A stretch of 64,000 nucleotides of DNA from positions 740,934-804,933 of the forward strand of contig NW_008708898.1 in NCBI RefSeq assembly GCF_000327385.1, in the 5' to 3' direction. This stretch comes from Lottia gigantea. Lineage: Eukaryota; Mollusca; Gastropoda; Lottiidae. Positions 1 to 13,800 of the stretch are shown here, piece after piece. Each line of letters starts with the position of its first letter. The stretch's first letter is position 1. Under the pieces are notes generated by a model that worked only from the letters and a program-made list of their open reading frames with translations, searched no databases and was not told where the DNA came from. The position numbers were made by a program, and so were the translations under genes.

Positions 1-3000
1 TGAAAGTTTTTTAAGATAATCAGAGATATAAATTTGAATCACTGTGATTTCATTATATACACAATATTTTATGATTAAGATTTGCTGTTTGAAATATGTT
101 GAAATCAAGATATTAAAGCTATAATTTGACTTAATAAAGATATTATTAATTTACACCATAATCATGATATTATAGCTGAGCAAATATATAGGTGAAAATC
201 CATGGATGGTTCAAAACATGGAAACAGCTACTCCAACTTTACCAGTTAGATTTACAGTGTGTTTATTATCTATATATAAATATATAAGGTGGACTGCTTG
301 TGTTTATGTTTAGAATGGTTATTGGATGTTCACAAATATCTATGCTGACTATAACTATAAATTAGATATATAACATTGTAATTTATGTATATAAACAACA
401 TTTTGTAGATTATGTATATTAGATTAGAAAAAACATCCTCTAAATTATATTATTCATATGATGTATCCCATATAATGGAAATATAAGTATAATAGCTATT
501 CATCCAAACTAGGTTGAAGAACACAGTTTCATCGTTCACCTTCAGTAGGTCTTTTATAGGTTCATTTTTGAAAAATTGCACATTTTTTATTGACTTACAT
601 CAAAGTGAGTGAGATGACGGGTGTCATGGTTCGAAATCAAGTCAAACTCACTTCAAGCTGCAAAGGTGTAAGTCTATTGGGATCCATGTGTTCCACCTAG
701 GTCTGTTAGTGCTTCCTATGTGTTTGATTATTATTATTGCATTTATATTGATGATTGTAGTCAAGCTGAGATAGCTGTAGGACAAAACATAAACATGTAC
801 AATCCATTTTAATTTCTAGGTAGAATAAACAGTAATTGTAACTATTCAAGAAAAATGTCTACTTTGTTGATTACTACTCACACAACAATAAGTGGACTGT
901 TCGTGTTTGAATTCCATTTTGGCACAATTATCTTAGCTTATTTATATTTCTAAATAGAAGTGGTAATGTATTTTACAGACTTCAGAAAAAAAACATCTTT
1001 CATTTCATAATGCTGGTTATTTAACACCTAATTTGGTTTATTAGTTGACCAATTTGCAAAATCATTCCACAGTGCTTATTTTACCTGTAATCTGTTATTG
1101 GAAAGTTTTATTCAACTAAACATAGTTAATCATAGATTTAAAGTTGAAGGGAATGAATAGTCAAAATTCTTTTGGGTCTACATTAATCTGACATCATAAC
1201 AATGTTTGGTATTAAATTCTGGTATATTTCCTTTAAGCTCCTGAAAGATGCTCAAAAATTCTAGAACAATTTGCCCAATTCTTGATAAAAAGGTTTTTTC
1301 TCACCACAGTATTCTCTTTAGTGCAAAATATTCATGGCATTTATTGTATCTAGAAACTAAATTAACATTGGATCTGTAATTTAATCAAGTTATAATTTAT
1401 ATTACATCATTTCTTACACAAATGTCATACAGATGACAGATTTGGTTAATTGATCCTCTAATTAATTTAAGCAAAATAATTCATTATAACTGTTAAATTA
1501 AGGTGTAAGAGTATATTATTCACCTGGTATAATAACTACACCAGAAACCTTGTATAGTTATTCATAGTTTGATGTATATATCATACAAAACATAGAAAAT
1601 ATCACACTCATTCTAAGAAGTGGAATACCTCTTAGTTTGAACTGCGGATTGTTATGTCCTGTGATAGTTATTGGTCGAAACATTTGTATTTGGTAGTTAC
1701 TAGTATTTATTTGTACTCAGTTGTTTATTTTTCTGACCATGAACACACTGACCCTGTGTTAAATATCTTAACATGCTTATTGGAAGCAAATACACAAACA
1801 GGTATGAGGAATGTGTTGTCTTGAACAAAGAGTTGAATTAGTTTCGAAACATTTCTCTTTTACAATTTTTTGCTTACTTTCAGTGCTTAATATATCCTAT
1901 CTCTTCTATCCTTGATCAATCATTTCCCGTTGGTAGCGCTAAATACATCTGCCCCTCATTTGTGCTCAAAGCTTTCATGTCAAACATTGAGATAAAAGGA
2001 AGATATTTCAATTTTCCAATATTTGCTGTTCAGTTAGTTATGTATAAGGTTAAGAAATTTAGCAACTTTGTAATTGTGCTGTGAAAGATTTTTATAGTTG
2101 TTCAGTTAAAAATTGTGTGCAAAATTGTTATCCCATTTGTTGGAGGCCCCACATTTGCAGAAGAGATTAAAATGCTCTCTGGCACTAGCACATCTCGGAA
2201 AAAATACCCTTATTTATGCCCTGATTGGTCATTGACTACAATAGTATTGACCAATCAACAGTTACATTATAATATCAGTTATGATGTTCCAGGCATCAAA
2301 CTCTATGGTTGTTATATCTATGAAAATTGTTTTAAAATATAAGTGAAGATGCTGTGAGAAGGATTGTTTTTTAATTATTTAAGTTGATCTGATGTGAATT
2401 ATTATATTAAAGATAGATTTTGTATATATTAGATTCTCTTCAACTTTTGGCTTTATATAATATTATAATTGTATATTGTATATAAATGCTTAATAATACT
2501 GTATAGTATAAACAAACTGTATGATTTACTCCCAATGTAAGTCAGAACAAACTATATTATTGCATGTATAAATCCTAATAAATATACTTCAGAAATAGCT
2601 TTTCTACTTTAACGGTACTCTATGAGCATTGTTTGGTTGTTCGACAAGATTTTAGCAATCCCTCACAATACCAGCTCTTAATGAGCCAGAGTCAATGTCA
2701 TGGGCCAACATTTTAATTGGGCCTGGGATCAGGGAATCCACCAATCCATCCTGTCAATGGGACCCGAAATATTTACGTATTTTCTCAAAATCTTAACGAT
2801 AGCTGCTCCAATACTCGCCTCGCATCCTTTGAAATTATACACAGAAAAAACTGGAGGTGTTAAATCAGTAAAATGCACTATTACAGCCAAACATATCTTT
2901 GGTTTTTTTACCAAGCCTTATAGTTATGTAACGTAAGGTAATCATCGAAAATAACTACTGACTAGCACGTTAACAATTACTACTATTATGACCTAATTAA

Positions 3001-3235
3001 TATTCTATTAGGAGAGTCTATTGCCTCTTTATAACACCTGTCTCGGGTGGTGCAATAAAAACGCAAACAAACAAGTACTGCCCAACGTTCACATTGCACA
3101 AATGATACCATCACCAGAACTTAACCCAATATTATAATAATATAATAATATGCAAGGCATCCGCCTACTACACTCTCATAAGATAAAGAGCATCACATAG
3201 TGACGGGTACTGCACTCGCATAACAATATAAAAAC
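1..3235. other. AT-rich region without a recognisable gene
   Basis: No exon chain with consistent splice phases could be built on either strand. The longest open stretch that reads at all like protein is 2115-2342 (+), 75 codons; it contains the phrase VGGPTFAEE, faintly like Sec1/Munc18 proteins, but has no supporting neighbours. A short run of AAT/ATA repeats lies near 3130-3150, just before the minisatellite. Confidence 0.5.
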
Positions 3236-4690
3236 CACAAAGTGACACGGACTACACACAACATAACACATAGAGCTTCACACAATGTAAAATACTACAC
3301 TAACATAACACATAGGGCTTCACACAATGTAAAATACTACACAACATAACACATAGAGCTTCACACAATGTAAAATACTACACTAACATAACACATAGGG
3401 CTTCACACAATGACAAATATTACACTTCACATAACACATAGAGCTTCACACAATGACAAATATTACACTCACAAAACATATAGAGCTTCACACAATGACA
3501 AATACTACACTCACATATCACATAGAGCTTCACACAATGACAAATACTACACTCACATCACATAGAGCTTCACACAATGACAAATACTACACTAACATAA
3601 CATAGAGCTTCACAAAATGACAAATACTACACTCACACAACACATAGAGCTTCACACAATGACAAATACTACACTCACATAACACATAGAGCTTCACACA
3701 ATGTAAAATACTACACCCACATCACATAGAGCTTCACACAGTGACAAATACTACACTCACATAACACATAGAGCTTCACACAATGTAAAATACTACACCC
3801 ACATCACATAGAGCTTCACACAGTGACAAATACTACACTCACATATCACATAGAGCTTCACACAATGACAAATACTACACTCACATCACATAGAGCTTCA
3901 CACAATGACAAATACTACACTCACACAACACATAGAGCTTCACACAATGACAAATACTACACTCACATAACACATAGAGCTTCACACAATGACAAATACT
4001 ACACTCACATAACACATAGAGCTTCACACAATGACAAATACTACACTCACATAACACATAGAGCTTCACACAGTCTAAGCTACTGCACTTGCATAACATA
4101 TAGAGCATCACACAATGTCAAGTACTACAAACACATAACACATAGAGCACCAGGCTACAAAGTGACAAGGACTGCACTAACATAACACATAAAGCTTCAC
4201 ACAGTGACAATTACATACATAACACATAAAGCATCACAACTTTACCAATATTGCACATACAGTATCACACAGTAACTCTCATTACACATAAAATATTACA
4301 AATACTAAATACACACTCACATTACACTATTATAACAGGTTAATTCACACAAGTGACAGGTAGAGCACTAAAATAATATGCAAGGCATCACACAGTTTAA
4401 GCTACTGCACTCTCATAACATAAAGAGCATCACACAATGACAAGTACTACAAACACATAGAGCACCAAACCTGAATAGTAAAGACAGAGTACTATACTCG
4501 CATAACATATAGAGCATCACATTTCATATACAGCTTTCCACAGTGACAAGTACTGCTCTCACATAACACATAGAATATCTTCACACAGTGACAAACACTT
4601 TATTCGCCGATCATAAAGAGAGCATCACAAAGTGTAACATGAAATATGGAACCACAATCACAAACTCACAAGACATTACACAGTGATGGA
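3236..4690. repeat. 42-bp minisatellite, roughly 30 copies
   Basis: The unit is about 42 bp, with the recurring phrases ACATAGAGCTTCACACAATG and ACAAATACTACACTC. Copies are cleanest between about 3400 and 4080 and decay on both sides; past 4200 only fragments such as CATAGAGCATCACA recur. Because 42 is a multiple of three, long open frames appear on both strands (for example 3823-4185 + and 3881-4111 -). They are a by-product of the repeat and are not called as genes. Confidence 0.9.
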
Positions 4691-5074
4691 CACTACACTC
4701 TCACGAAACAAAAACATCCCAATGCCAGTACTGCACGAAATAGATCATAAATACAGAACAATATTTACTAATAGAGACTCACACGATGGCAGACGCTACC
4801 TTAACAAAGAAGGTGGGACTAAAAAATACTCTATGTATTATTATATACATTGCCATAACAATTCATCTCTAGGTTGTATTTATTTCACCGTACTATTTTT
4901 TCAACCACCCAATATGGAAATAAGCGCGCTATATATAGTAAATACTTTGTGTATTGGCCTGGCCTATACAGGTAAATCTAAAGCTGTGAAGATTTAAATG
5001 GTGTTTTTTCAACGTTTCGACTGTTTAATACAGGAAAATTTTGTACATTTGATTATCTACGAGTATAGTACATC

Positions 5075-7136
5075 ATGAGGATTCTGTATTTATTTGTATT
5101 TAGTAAGTATAACCATTTCATTCTTGTTTGAAGCTTACAGAGCTGCTTTGTGTACACTTTGACTTGAATGTGATCTAAATCGATATATCGAAAATGACCT
5201 ACATACTAGGGAATCTAAAGGCCTATTTGATTATTAGCCTTAAAGTACATGTATAGAATAGATCAATGTCCATTAAATCGTAAGCTGAAGGGATATTTTA
5301 TTTTGACTTTGAAAATATGGGTCGATGTCAAAAGTGACACTGATAAAAAATTATTCACCCTATATGAATGTTGAAGTAAACATAATGTCATTGTGTATGG
5401 TTTTATTTGCTTGACATGCGTAGGTCTAATCTATTTTATTATCAAATCTGCACAACTGCAAAATAATATAATAGTCTGAACGCGTCAACAATTTTCTTGA
5501 CTATTATAGTATTATTTAGTTGGCGAGTGTAAACGTACAGGTTAGGGCGGTTAAGAGGAACAAGTTTGTATTTAAAAGGGCTAAGCCAGTGTTCACCAAT
5601 GTATTCTTGAAATGGATATTAAGTTTACTTCTAACATAGACCTAGAGCATAAAGATTGTGATGAATGTAGAGTCATTTAGATTAGAAGGTGAAAGGTTGA
5701 CCTTGATTAAATACAAAAGATAAATAGAAAGTCATGACTCTACATGTCAGTAGGTCCTTTATGGGCGTAAATATAAAGGGGGTGGGTTGGCAACAGGCAT
5801 GACGGATGTAATGCTATTATATCTGCATAGGCTATAGTGCGCGTTTGTGGGGGGGGGGGGGGAGGATAAAAAGAACATCATGGTTGAACATATCGTATCT
5901 TTGCTCTGCACCACGCCTTCATTCAAAAATATTGCTCCCCTATAAAGCATAAATGCAATGTCTACAAAACAGACGTGATCTATAGTCAAGCATGACAAGT
6001 TTGTTGATATTTTTTTGAAGTTAGAGTTAAAATTTAAATGTTTTTCTATTTGTAGTTTGTATGATTGTATATATTAATTGTGAAAAGTGTACATATACAC
6101 AATATTGTAAAATTAAATTTCAATCACAAGCTTCAAATTTGGGACATGAAAAAGAAGAATTTTGCAAGTAAGTGTTGAATGAAGATATATTTGTCCATTT
6201 CAAAATACTTTTCCAACTTAATAGTGTAATCAATCTACAAAGTGTAAAATATCATCGTTGATAGGATGCTCACGTGGACCATACTTTCGTTCACATGAAA
6301 TGGGAGGTCAAAGTGTTAGGCCTATACTTCAAAATTTGCAAGCTATGAAATTATGAAAGCTCAATTCGTAATGAGTGTCTTTACAAATTTGCTTATTTTA
6401 TAATTCGCTTTGTAAATAGTCCATCAATTTCCAGGTTGATCATACATCTCGATCGTTGTATTGAAGTAGAACGTCCAAAATGTGCACAAGGTCTCACGGA
6501 TGAAGTAGACAGATTTCTGCAGGGATTATATGATAACGATCCAGAATGTAGTAAGTTATGGTTCCATTAAACTCGTCAGATTCCCCCTTGGTACTTATTT
6601 CATTATCAGTAAACTCTATATGTACTTCGAGAAATACAGATATTATACTAATTTGATAATAAAAGCAGTAGAGTGACCACAAATTGATTTATATTTCGGT
6701 TTCTGTAGAAGTTGTCGCTCCTCTTCAGGTCTTCAGTCATCATCTGATGTGGATGCAATAGAGTTTTTATTCCGACTTAGCTCAGGTGCCACTTGCTGTT
6801 GATACATAGGCTATGTATGATGCTTTGAGTCTAAAAACCGCACCTTTTTTATATTAGTACTCGAGCTGGTTTCGACCGACATTTGAGTCAGCTTGGTAGC
6901 CAATAGGATAGCTATATATTACAAATTCTGAAGTGATATTTGTCTGTTGATTCTTAAAGATAAAAGGTGCTCTTACACCATTGCGATCGCCAATTTAAGG
7001 TCAGGTGCCCCAAGACAATGGCTATGATGTAGACACTACTGAAGATTAAATCTTTTCTTTTCCAGGTGGAGTTCCTAGTTTAGAATTTTCAGTTGTTATA
7101 CTTATTTCATCATTAGTATTAATATTCAACATTTAG
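5075..7136 (+). CDS. small cysteine-rich secreted protein, probably GPI-anchored (4 exons, 108 aa)
   Basis: Coding exons are 5075-5102, 6056-6167, 6435-6550 and 7066-7136. All junctions are GT-AG (three GTAAGT donors) and phases join without a break. Residues 1-17 form a hydrophobic signal peptide (MRILYLFVFICMIVYIN). The mature part has cysteines at 18, 21, 27, 46, 55, 63 and 85, including FCKLIIHLDRC and ERPKC, a spacing seen in many invertebrate secreted helical cysteine-rich domains. After Cys85 comes a Ser-Gly pair, a short spacer and a hydrophobic C-terminal tail (FSVVILISSLVLIFNI) ending at the stop, as in GPI-anchored proteins; Ser86 or Gly87 could be the anchor site. The start is the first ATG, directly before the signal peptide. 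A single-pass membrane protein is the main alternative. I do not recognise the family; ligand and function are unknown. Neighbours give no clue. Confidence 0.72.
5849..5862 (+). repeat. run of 14 G in intron 1 of the GPI-type gene
   Basis: Homopolymer of 14 guanines within the first intron. It could support G-quadruplex structure and is prone to length errors. A second run of the same length lies at 46948-46961. Confidence 0.9.
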
Positions 7137-7838
7137 CCCAGATTGGTGTAAGCCTGTTCTTTTCCTGTTGATTTATATAATGGTGGTAATCTAAAACTAA
7201 AACCCACAGAACAGCCTTAACCAGTTTAAATTACACCATACAAAACTCTGCCTTGTTAATTGTAAATATAGAGACATGTATTTATAAAACCCGTAGGCTT
7301 AAATTTGCCTTATGGGCTGATAAAATATTGTACCTAACATTCAGAATTTAAAACCTGTTTCGAGGTAGTTGCTTCATTCCCGCTCATTATATATAATTAT
7401 TATCTGAATGCGGAGCGCTGCTCATTTTGGTCTGGAAGTAACGACTTCTAAGGTTGTATGCGAATTAGATCTCGGACTATTTTTGAAAAGCTGAAGTTGA
7501 GCTCTCTCAGCTGGTGAAGTATTTAGCCCACTCTTTTCCTCTAAATTACGAGCCTGTTATGATTAGATATTGGTATCGACTATCTTACAAGAACAATGTT
7601 AATTTTCAAGGACGGTGTTAATCTTATAGTTGTGTGCTGAAGAGCGACGTTATTGAGTCGTACGTGTACATGACTGTTCAACACTGTCTCGTTTAAACCA
7701 GGATAAGCTCATTATTAAAGTTTGAATATTTTAATTAACAAGCTTTCTATTTTTATATTTAAGTGAATCAAATATTTTGGTTGTTATCGATAGGCCTAAT
7801 TTGAAATATATGGGTGATAAGGACTAGGCCTAAAGTGA
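7137..7838. other. 3' flank of the GPI-type gene
   Basis: AT-rich sequence after the stop. No canonical AATAAA was seen close by, so the transcript end is not placed. No other gene seen. Confidence 0.4.
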
Positions 7839-8312
7839 ACATAGCCAATCAAAGGCCTCGATAGATAGTCACCTTCATCATTATTTCTGTCGAGGGTTCT
7901 GATTGGCTGTATACAAGGACTAGGCCTATATACCTTCAAAATATACTAATATATAAAAAAATATACTTATAGCCTAATTACCGAGTGACATGCGCTTAGA
8001 ATCTAATACATCTTCACTTTGTCAAGATTTTACGAACTTCATCTTATGTCTTGACTTTATAGCAACCTTTCTTGTATAGGATATAAACGGAAGATTGCAA
8101 AGGCAACGATTTGATTGGATTGAACGCTAGTGAATACAGCCAATTAGAGGCCTAGATAGAAAGTCTGTAAACGCTAAGCCATAATATTATGTGTTCATCA
8201 TTCTCTTTATTGAGGGTTCTGATTTGATGTATTAGTCTACATTCCAATTCAATCAAATCGTTGCATTTCGTGATACAAGAAAGGTGACTAACTTCAAGAA
8301 AGTCAATGTATA
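7839..8312. repeat. fold-back (MITE-like) element and a partial second copy
   Basis: The arm near 8067-8135 (ACCTTTCTTGTAT, then GCAACGATTTGATTGGATT) reappears inverted near 8232-8290 (AATTCAATCAAATCGTTGC, then ATACAAGAAAGGT), so the two ends would pair. The centre (AGCCAATTAGAGGCCTAGATAGA and GAGGGTTCTGATT) is repeated at 7840-7920 as a shorter relative. This is the layout of a small non-autonomous DNA transposon. No transposase is present and target duplications were not resolved. Confidence 0.6.
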
Positions 8313-10893
8313 CTCTAATACGTTCGTAATTGCTTGACGCTTTAACATTGTGTCAGTGCCTTCCGTTGGATAGTAACTTTTTACCTTCCAACCACCCTAA
8401 GAGAGATGGAGATGACTGTAATAGGCTAGTGATATTAATATAGTTACACTTCGCTTGTCACCTACACCTGTCACCTGACTTACCATAAAGCAGATTTTTG
8501 TTTTATATTAAGTTACAATGTAGTGTACAATAAAATAAACATGTATATAAATGACACCCACAGTATTATTTTTTCTCCTTGAAAGGTTGCTTATCAGTTT
8601 AAAACTTATTTTTCAAAATATCAGTCTATACAATACGTTAGCTATCTATAAAGCAGCAACATAGCTAACCCACAATGTCATTTTGTCATATTTATTTCTC
8701 CTTGAAAGGTTGTTTATCAGTTAAATATTTATTTGAAGTTTTTCTTCAAAACTCTCAGTCTTCCTGCTTATCTACCTAATATAAACTTACCTCAGAGTTT
8801 GAACTTTACTTATAAACTTCTAGTGATGCCATCTCAATCTATAGCAGGTTTTTTTTTATCTTGTATTAAATTCTCTTTCATATAATATTCAGACACTGAC
8901 TCAACTAGATGAGCGGGGCCTGTTGACTTTAGTGAGTTGGGATCCCCCAAGGGAATTTTTATAAATAAGGAGTATTGCCCTTTGTAGGATCACAGTTTAA
9001 GTTATGTACCATTTTATATTGTGTGTTATTCTTTTAGATATTATATTTAGGATGGCCAGTTGCAATGGTGGTTCAATGTATATCACATGAAGTAAGTCCA
9101 CCTCACTGGTATATGAACTGACGGAGTCTTGAAGACATGAGTTGCGCCCCTTATTTCATCATTATTCAAAGTGGGAGTGTTAACAGTTTTCTGTGGAAGT
9201 ATGCTGATTTTGTGAGGTTTCCGAGTTTTTTTTTTTTTCATTCAGTACATCAATGAGGCCGCCCAAGATTAATTTGTCTTCAATTGGACTATTATAGGGT
9301 CTGCCTCAGCTCATGGATGGCAAGCTGTGTTCCTTCCATACATAACTAACATTTCATCATTACTAATTGTGGTCATCCATGACGCATATCAAGCAACCAT
9401 TGTATCTTACTATGAATGCAGACCCTTAACTTCAAAGACCCCTAACACATGTTAAGACATCTGTATGGATTTCAATTTAAATTTCCAACTAGGGCAGTCC
9501 ATTTGATAGTGTCAGTAGCAAAGACGACTAGTTTTCTATATATATACTCACCATTCCCACAAAAACTGGACTGCCCATGATTATCTTGTGAATGGGGCCC
9601 GAAGAGCAAAATTATCTAGATAAGAACAACATCAAGAAGTTTTAAGCAAGTAACCAAATTTATTTCAGATTAAAGTTACATTGTTTTTGAGGAGAAAAAC
9701 TGCAATGAGATCAACAATAAGCAACTTGTAAAATAAACAGCAATACATGGAAGGCAACATAATAAGATGTCTTAGTAAATCTTGCAAAGACGACAACATT
9801 ATCATTCACAACCTAGTAAATTAAAACAATGAAAGTTATGGCACATTTATAGCTTTGGTATTTTACGTGATGGCAGTACAATACAAGGTTGTGAGTTGCT
9901 AACAGTGACATTTTATGACATTTACTATTCAAAAGCCCAATTACACAAATAAATCAGTATCTTTTAGATAAAAATCTCATATTTAAAAATCTCAAAGGCA
10001 ACAAAAAATAAAATAGGCAGTGTTTTTGATAGTTTGATTGCAATTCACGATAATATGGTGCTTGGTGCAAATTTTCTGAGACAGATTGTCACCCAAATCT
10101 TTTGAGAATACATTTGACACTAATGTTCAACCAGTTAGACAGGTATCGAAACTGTTTTTGTTCATTATCAACACCCTCATTAAATACAAATGGAAAGGTA
10201 ACTCCATTATTCTTAGTTCAGTCACTTCATCTTGTCTGTCCAGTCATTAGAGTCTGTGGATTTGGTATAGTGATGATGGTAATTGCTTAGCAACTAGTAA
10301 TTTATAAAATGAGTATAAACAAAATGAAAATGATATGAGTAGATATAACATATACTAGAGATTCTAAGTTCTATCAGTCACGCTGTCAGTCAATATAGTA
10401 ATTACAACTACATAGCTAAATCATGTACAATATGAAAATGCATAGCTGGCATTAGGTGTTACAAACTGAAATAGTTACAGAAAGCCTTTGAATGAGACAT
10501 CACCATTTCAATGCATTAAGAATGGTCAAGACCAATAGTGCCTTTGATGAACACGTCTCAAAAACCGGCTTCTCTGCTTTAACAGTGAGAAAATAAAAGG
10601 CAAGGAGTAATATCTATTATTTGATATTATAGAAGACAATATTTGCATATGAATAAGGTAGAATGCTGTTAAAAACAATGAATAAAGACAATCAAGGCAA
10701 TATTTGTAAATATATAGCACTATCAAAGCTTTGACTATTAGCACTACAATATGAAATAGACAGAAAATAATGAATAATAATAATAATAATAATAGTAAGT
10801 AAATGTCATTAGACTTGTCAAGATAGTGTTGAATAGTAGAAAGATATTAAGTCAAATATTGTGTAAGTTAAGATGACTGTTGTCTTCATGTCT
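8313..10893. other. spacer, including the likely 3' UTR of stathmin on the minus strand
   Basis: No coding exon recognised. A minus-strand AATAAA (TTTATT on plus, around 9658-9663) could end the stathmin mRNA, giving a 3' UTR of about 1.2 kb; this is a guess. Small inverted pairs occur, such as GGGCAGTCCA at 9492 with its complement at 9567. A TAA/ATA microsatellite lies at about 10769-10796. Confidence 0.35.
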
Positions 10894-13800
10894 TTAAGCT
10901 TGACCTTCTGGAGCCACCTCCTGTTGAATATTGTTCTGTTTATTTCTTCTTACTTCTTCTATTCTCCTCTCCTGTAAAATACAGAAAATGTTTTGCCTAT
11001 TTGTCCTATTTGTCTCACAGGGTAAAAACTTATATGCCTCTGAGTCAAATGTCTATTTGTCCCACTCAGTCAAATACCTATTTGTCTCACCATTATGTCA
11101 TACTAGGTATAAATTTATTTGTATAAATTTTAATTGGCAAAATTCCTATTTCACTTGGTACAAAATATATATGTCTCACTGGGTGAGGTGCTTATTGGTC
11201 TCACTGAATTCTAAATTCAAGAAATGTCAAGAACTTATGTTTTAAAAAACCCATACATACATGTTCTTGCAGTCTTTCTTGTAGAGCTTTATAATGCTCC
11301 TCTCTGTTCTTCAAAGCGGTTTCCATCTTGGCAATCAACTTCTCCTCAGTAACTCTATTCATATTCTCACTGGTTTTACATACTTCTTGGATGTGATTAG
11401 CCTGCACAAACAAATTACAATGGTTTCTGATAAGCGATAAGTGAAAGGTTAACCTTCATTGAATATATTGCATTTAATTTCCAGGCAATTTGTAGGCAAA
11501 GACAACCACAGTAACAATTGCACAACACAAATTCAGTCACAGTTCTTTTACTAAGAGAGAGAGAGAGCAACAGAAAAAAATATTGAAATCAACAGAAGTT
11601 TGTGGTACACAAAGCAAATAAAGAAAGCAGACGACATCAATAATTGAAATGTGGTGTCTAATCTATTAAGTGAAATTGCTAGTCTTTTAATTAAGTAATG
11701 CCAGATGAACAATGTCTGTCCTGTCAATATAAACTTCTGTTATTGAATTAGGTCTATAGGTCACCTGGTCTTATTTCACTTACATGATCTCGTAGTCGCA
11801 CCATCATTTGTTCCAGTTGTTTTTGCCTATTTTCTTCATATGTTGAGAGTTTTTGATTAATTTTTGCCTCTAAATCTTTAGACATAACAGCACCACGTTT
11901 ATATACAGACTCAACTTTTTGTAACTAAACAACATAAAGCACAGAAGGAAGTAAATAAGCTAATAACTTAAAAAACAAAAATTACAACACTAAATATTTT
12001 AATATATCAACCAATTTATGACACTATTATAACAAATGAAATGGTTTTTTAAAAAGATTTTAAAGAGTTTTTTAAAAAAAAATTATGTGTATCGGGGACA
12101 CTGTTAGCATCACTTTTCCATCCATCATCTGAAGTGTTTGATGATGTCACTTTTCGCCATTGGCCTTATGTGATACAGAAGGTTTTTGATAAATAGTTGA
12201 AGATAAGACATTATATTTTGATTTTAGAAGGCAATACTTGTAGATGAATTGAGCAAACATGAAGACAACTATATCAAATCAAAGGACATGTATATTGTAC
12301 AGAAAGGAATACATTTTTCCACACTTACATGTTCTCTCAGTCTTTCTTGTAAAGCATTAATCTGAGTTTCACGATTCTCTTTATTAGCTTCCATGGCTTT
12401 CCTCAACTTCTTCTCAGTTTCTTCTGAAAACAGTTTACTTTCTTCTTGAGCTTTAGCAACAATTTCTTGTGCCTTTGCTCTATCTTTAGCAAGCTGTTCT
12501 AATCTCTGTTGCTCTAATGACTAAAATAATAAACTTGAAAAAATAAATTTGAAAATACAAAGCTAACAAAGGTATTGTTTGAATATCATTTCATGATGGG
12601 AATATTCAAAGAGATTTCAGTCTCATTTCTTCTGTGTTATCTTCAGACAAGTGGGAGTACATACCATAAATTTTCAAGTGGTATTTGCTCTCATATCTGT
12701 ACTTTTGAGATAACATAAGATTGTAGTGAAATCAGATCCACACTGATCAGAAATTATACTGGGTAAATCATTTCAACTTAGATTTACTAACCTGTCTCCT
12801 CTCTTCAGCTTTCTTTAATTTATTGAGAATATCAGCTTCAGATATAGCCTTTTCTTTAGGTGGTGAAATTGGTTTGACAGGTACTTCAGTGGCAGTAGCT
12901 GGCTTCAATATCACTTCATAAGCCAAACCCCCAACCTTTTCTTTAGCTCCTTCTGTTTAAATAAAGTACAAAATATTTTTAATTGTTTTTTTCAAAATCG
13001 ATACCTTTTATTTCTTATTATCAATTGTCAAACTTTAAGCATCAGGGTTTTTAAGGTTACATGTTTTTTTTTCATACTTTATCTATCCCCAGGAAGCATT
13101 TTCATTACATTAATAACTACTTCTTAGATTTTTAACAGTAGTACTGACATCACTTCCTGTTTTAACTACATTCCTTTTCATTTCCAGTGCCAGTAGGAAA
13201 AACTAATACAGTTTGTTATCAGACAACAGATAAACTGGATAAATTATTGACAATGAAATTGAAAGAGATGAAATTATAGTGAAGACTATAGTATAGAAAG
13301 AGAATTAATTGGTAATGGGGGTAGAGTGGTATTATCCATGCATAAAATGTTACAACTAATATACACCCAGAAATTGGTAAAAAAAGAAAAGAAAAGATAT
13401 ATTACTGTAAGGACAAAAATATCAGTGTTCAAACACAAATTTTACAATCAATAGCTGTCAAATGGATTGAATAGTCTTACAATTGTTGTTTCTTTTTCTT
13501 ACAAAATTCTACTGGACTTTAAGGCAATAAAAAGAAGCAGTAGAACTGCAAGTATATTGACTACATGGCACTGCCAGAGTTTTAACTTTAATCAGTATTT
13601 TCATAAGTAAATCTAGTTCTATTACCAAGATTATCTAACCTCTTGAATGATATTTCCTAATTAATACTACATTATGGTAATCAATCTCAGCATTTATTAG
13701 CGCAAAAAATAGTTGTGAACTACAAAAATATCACTGCAAATGGTGAAGCAGTACAATTTCCAATCTTCAATAAATCTCTTAGTTGTTATCTTGTGATAAC

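Noticed and set aside
601-640. GGTTCGAAATC as a tRNA T-arm
   Set aside because: No acceptor stem or anticodon arm could be paired around it; no tRNA gene was found elsewhere in the window.
3823-4185. 120-codon plus-strand frame and its minus-strand counterpart (3881-4111)
   Set aside because: Both are translations of the 42-bp minisatellite; the residues simply repeat with the unit.
9297-9576. Short inverted pairs (GGGTCTGC with GCAGACCC; GGGCAGTCCA with its complement)
   Set aside because: Only 8-10 bp each and without flanking similarity; expected by chance in a window of this size.
10931-11245. 104-codon plus-strand frame rich in Phe, Leu and Ser
   Set aside because: Overlaps stathmin exon 6 and a degenerate short repeat on the opposite strand; no domain.
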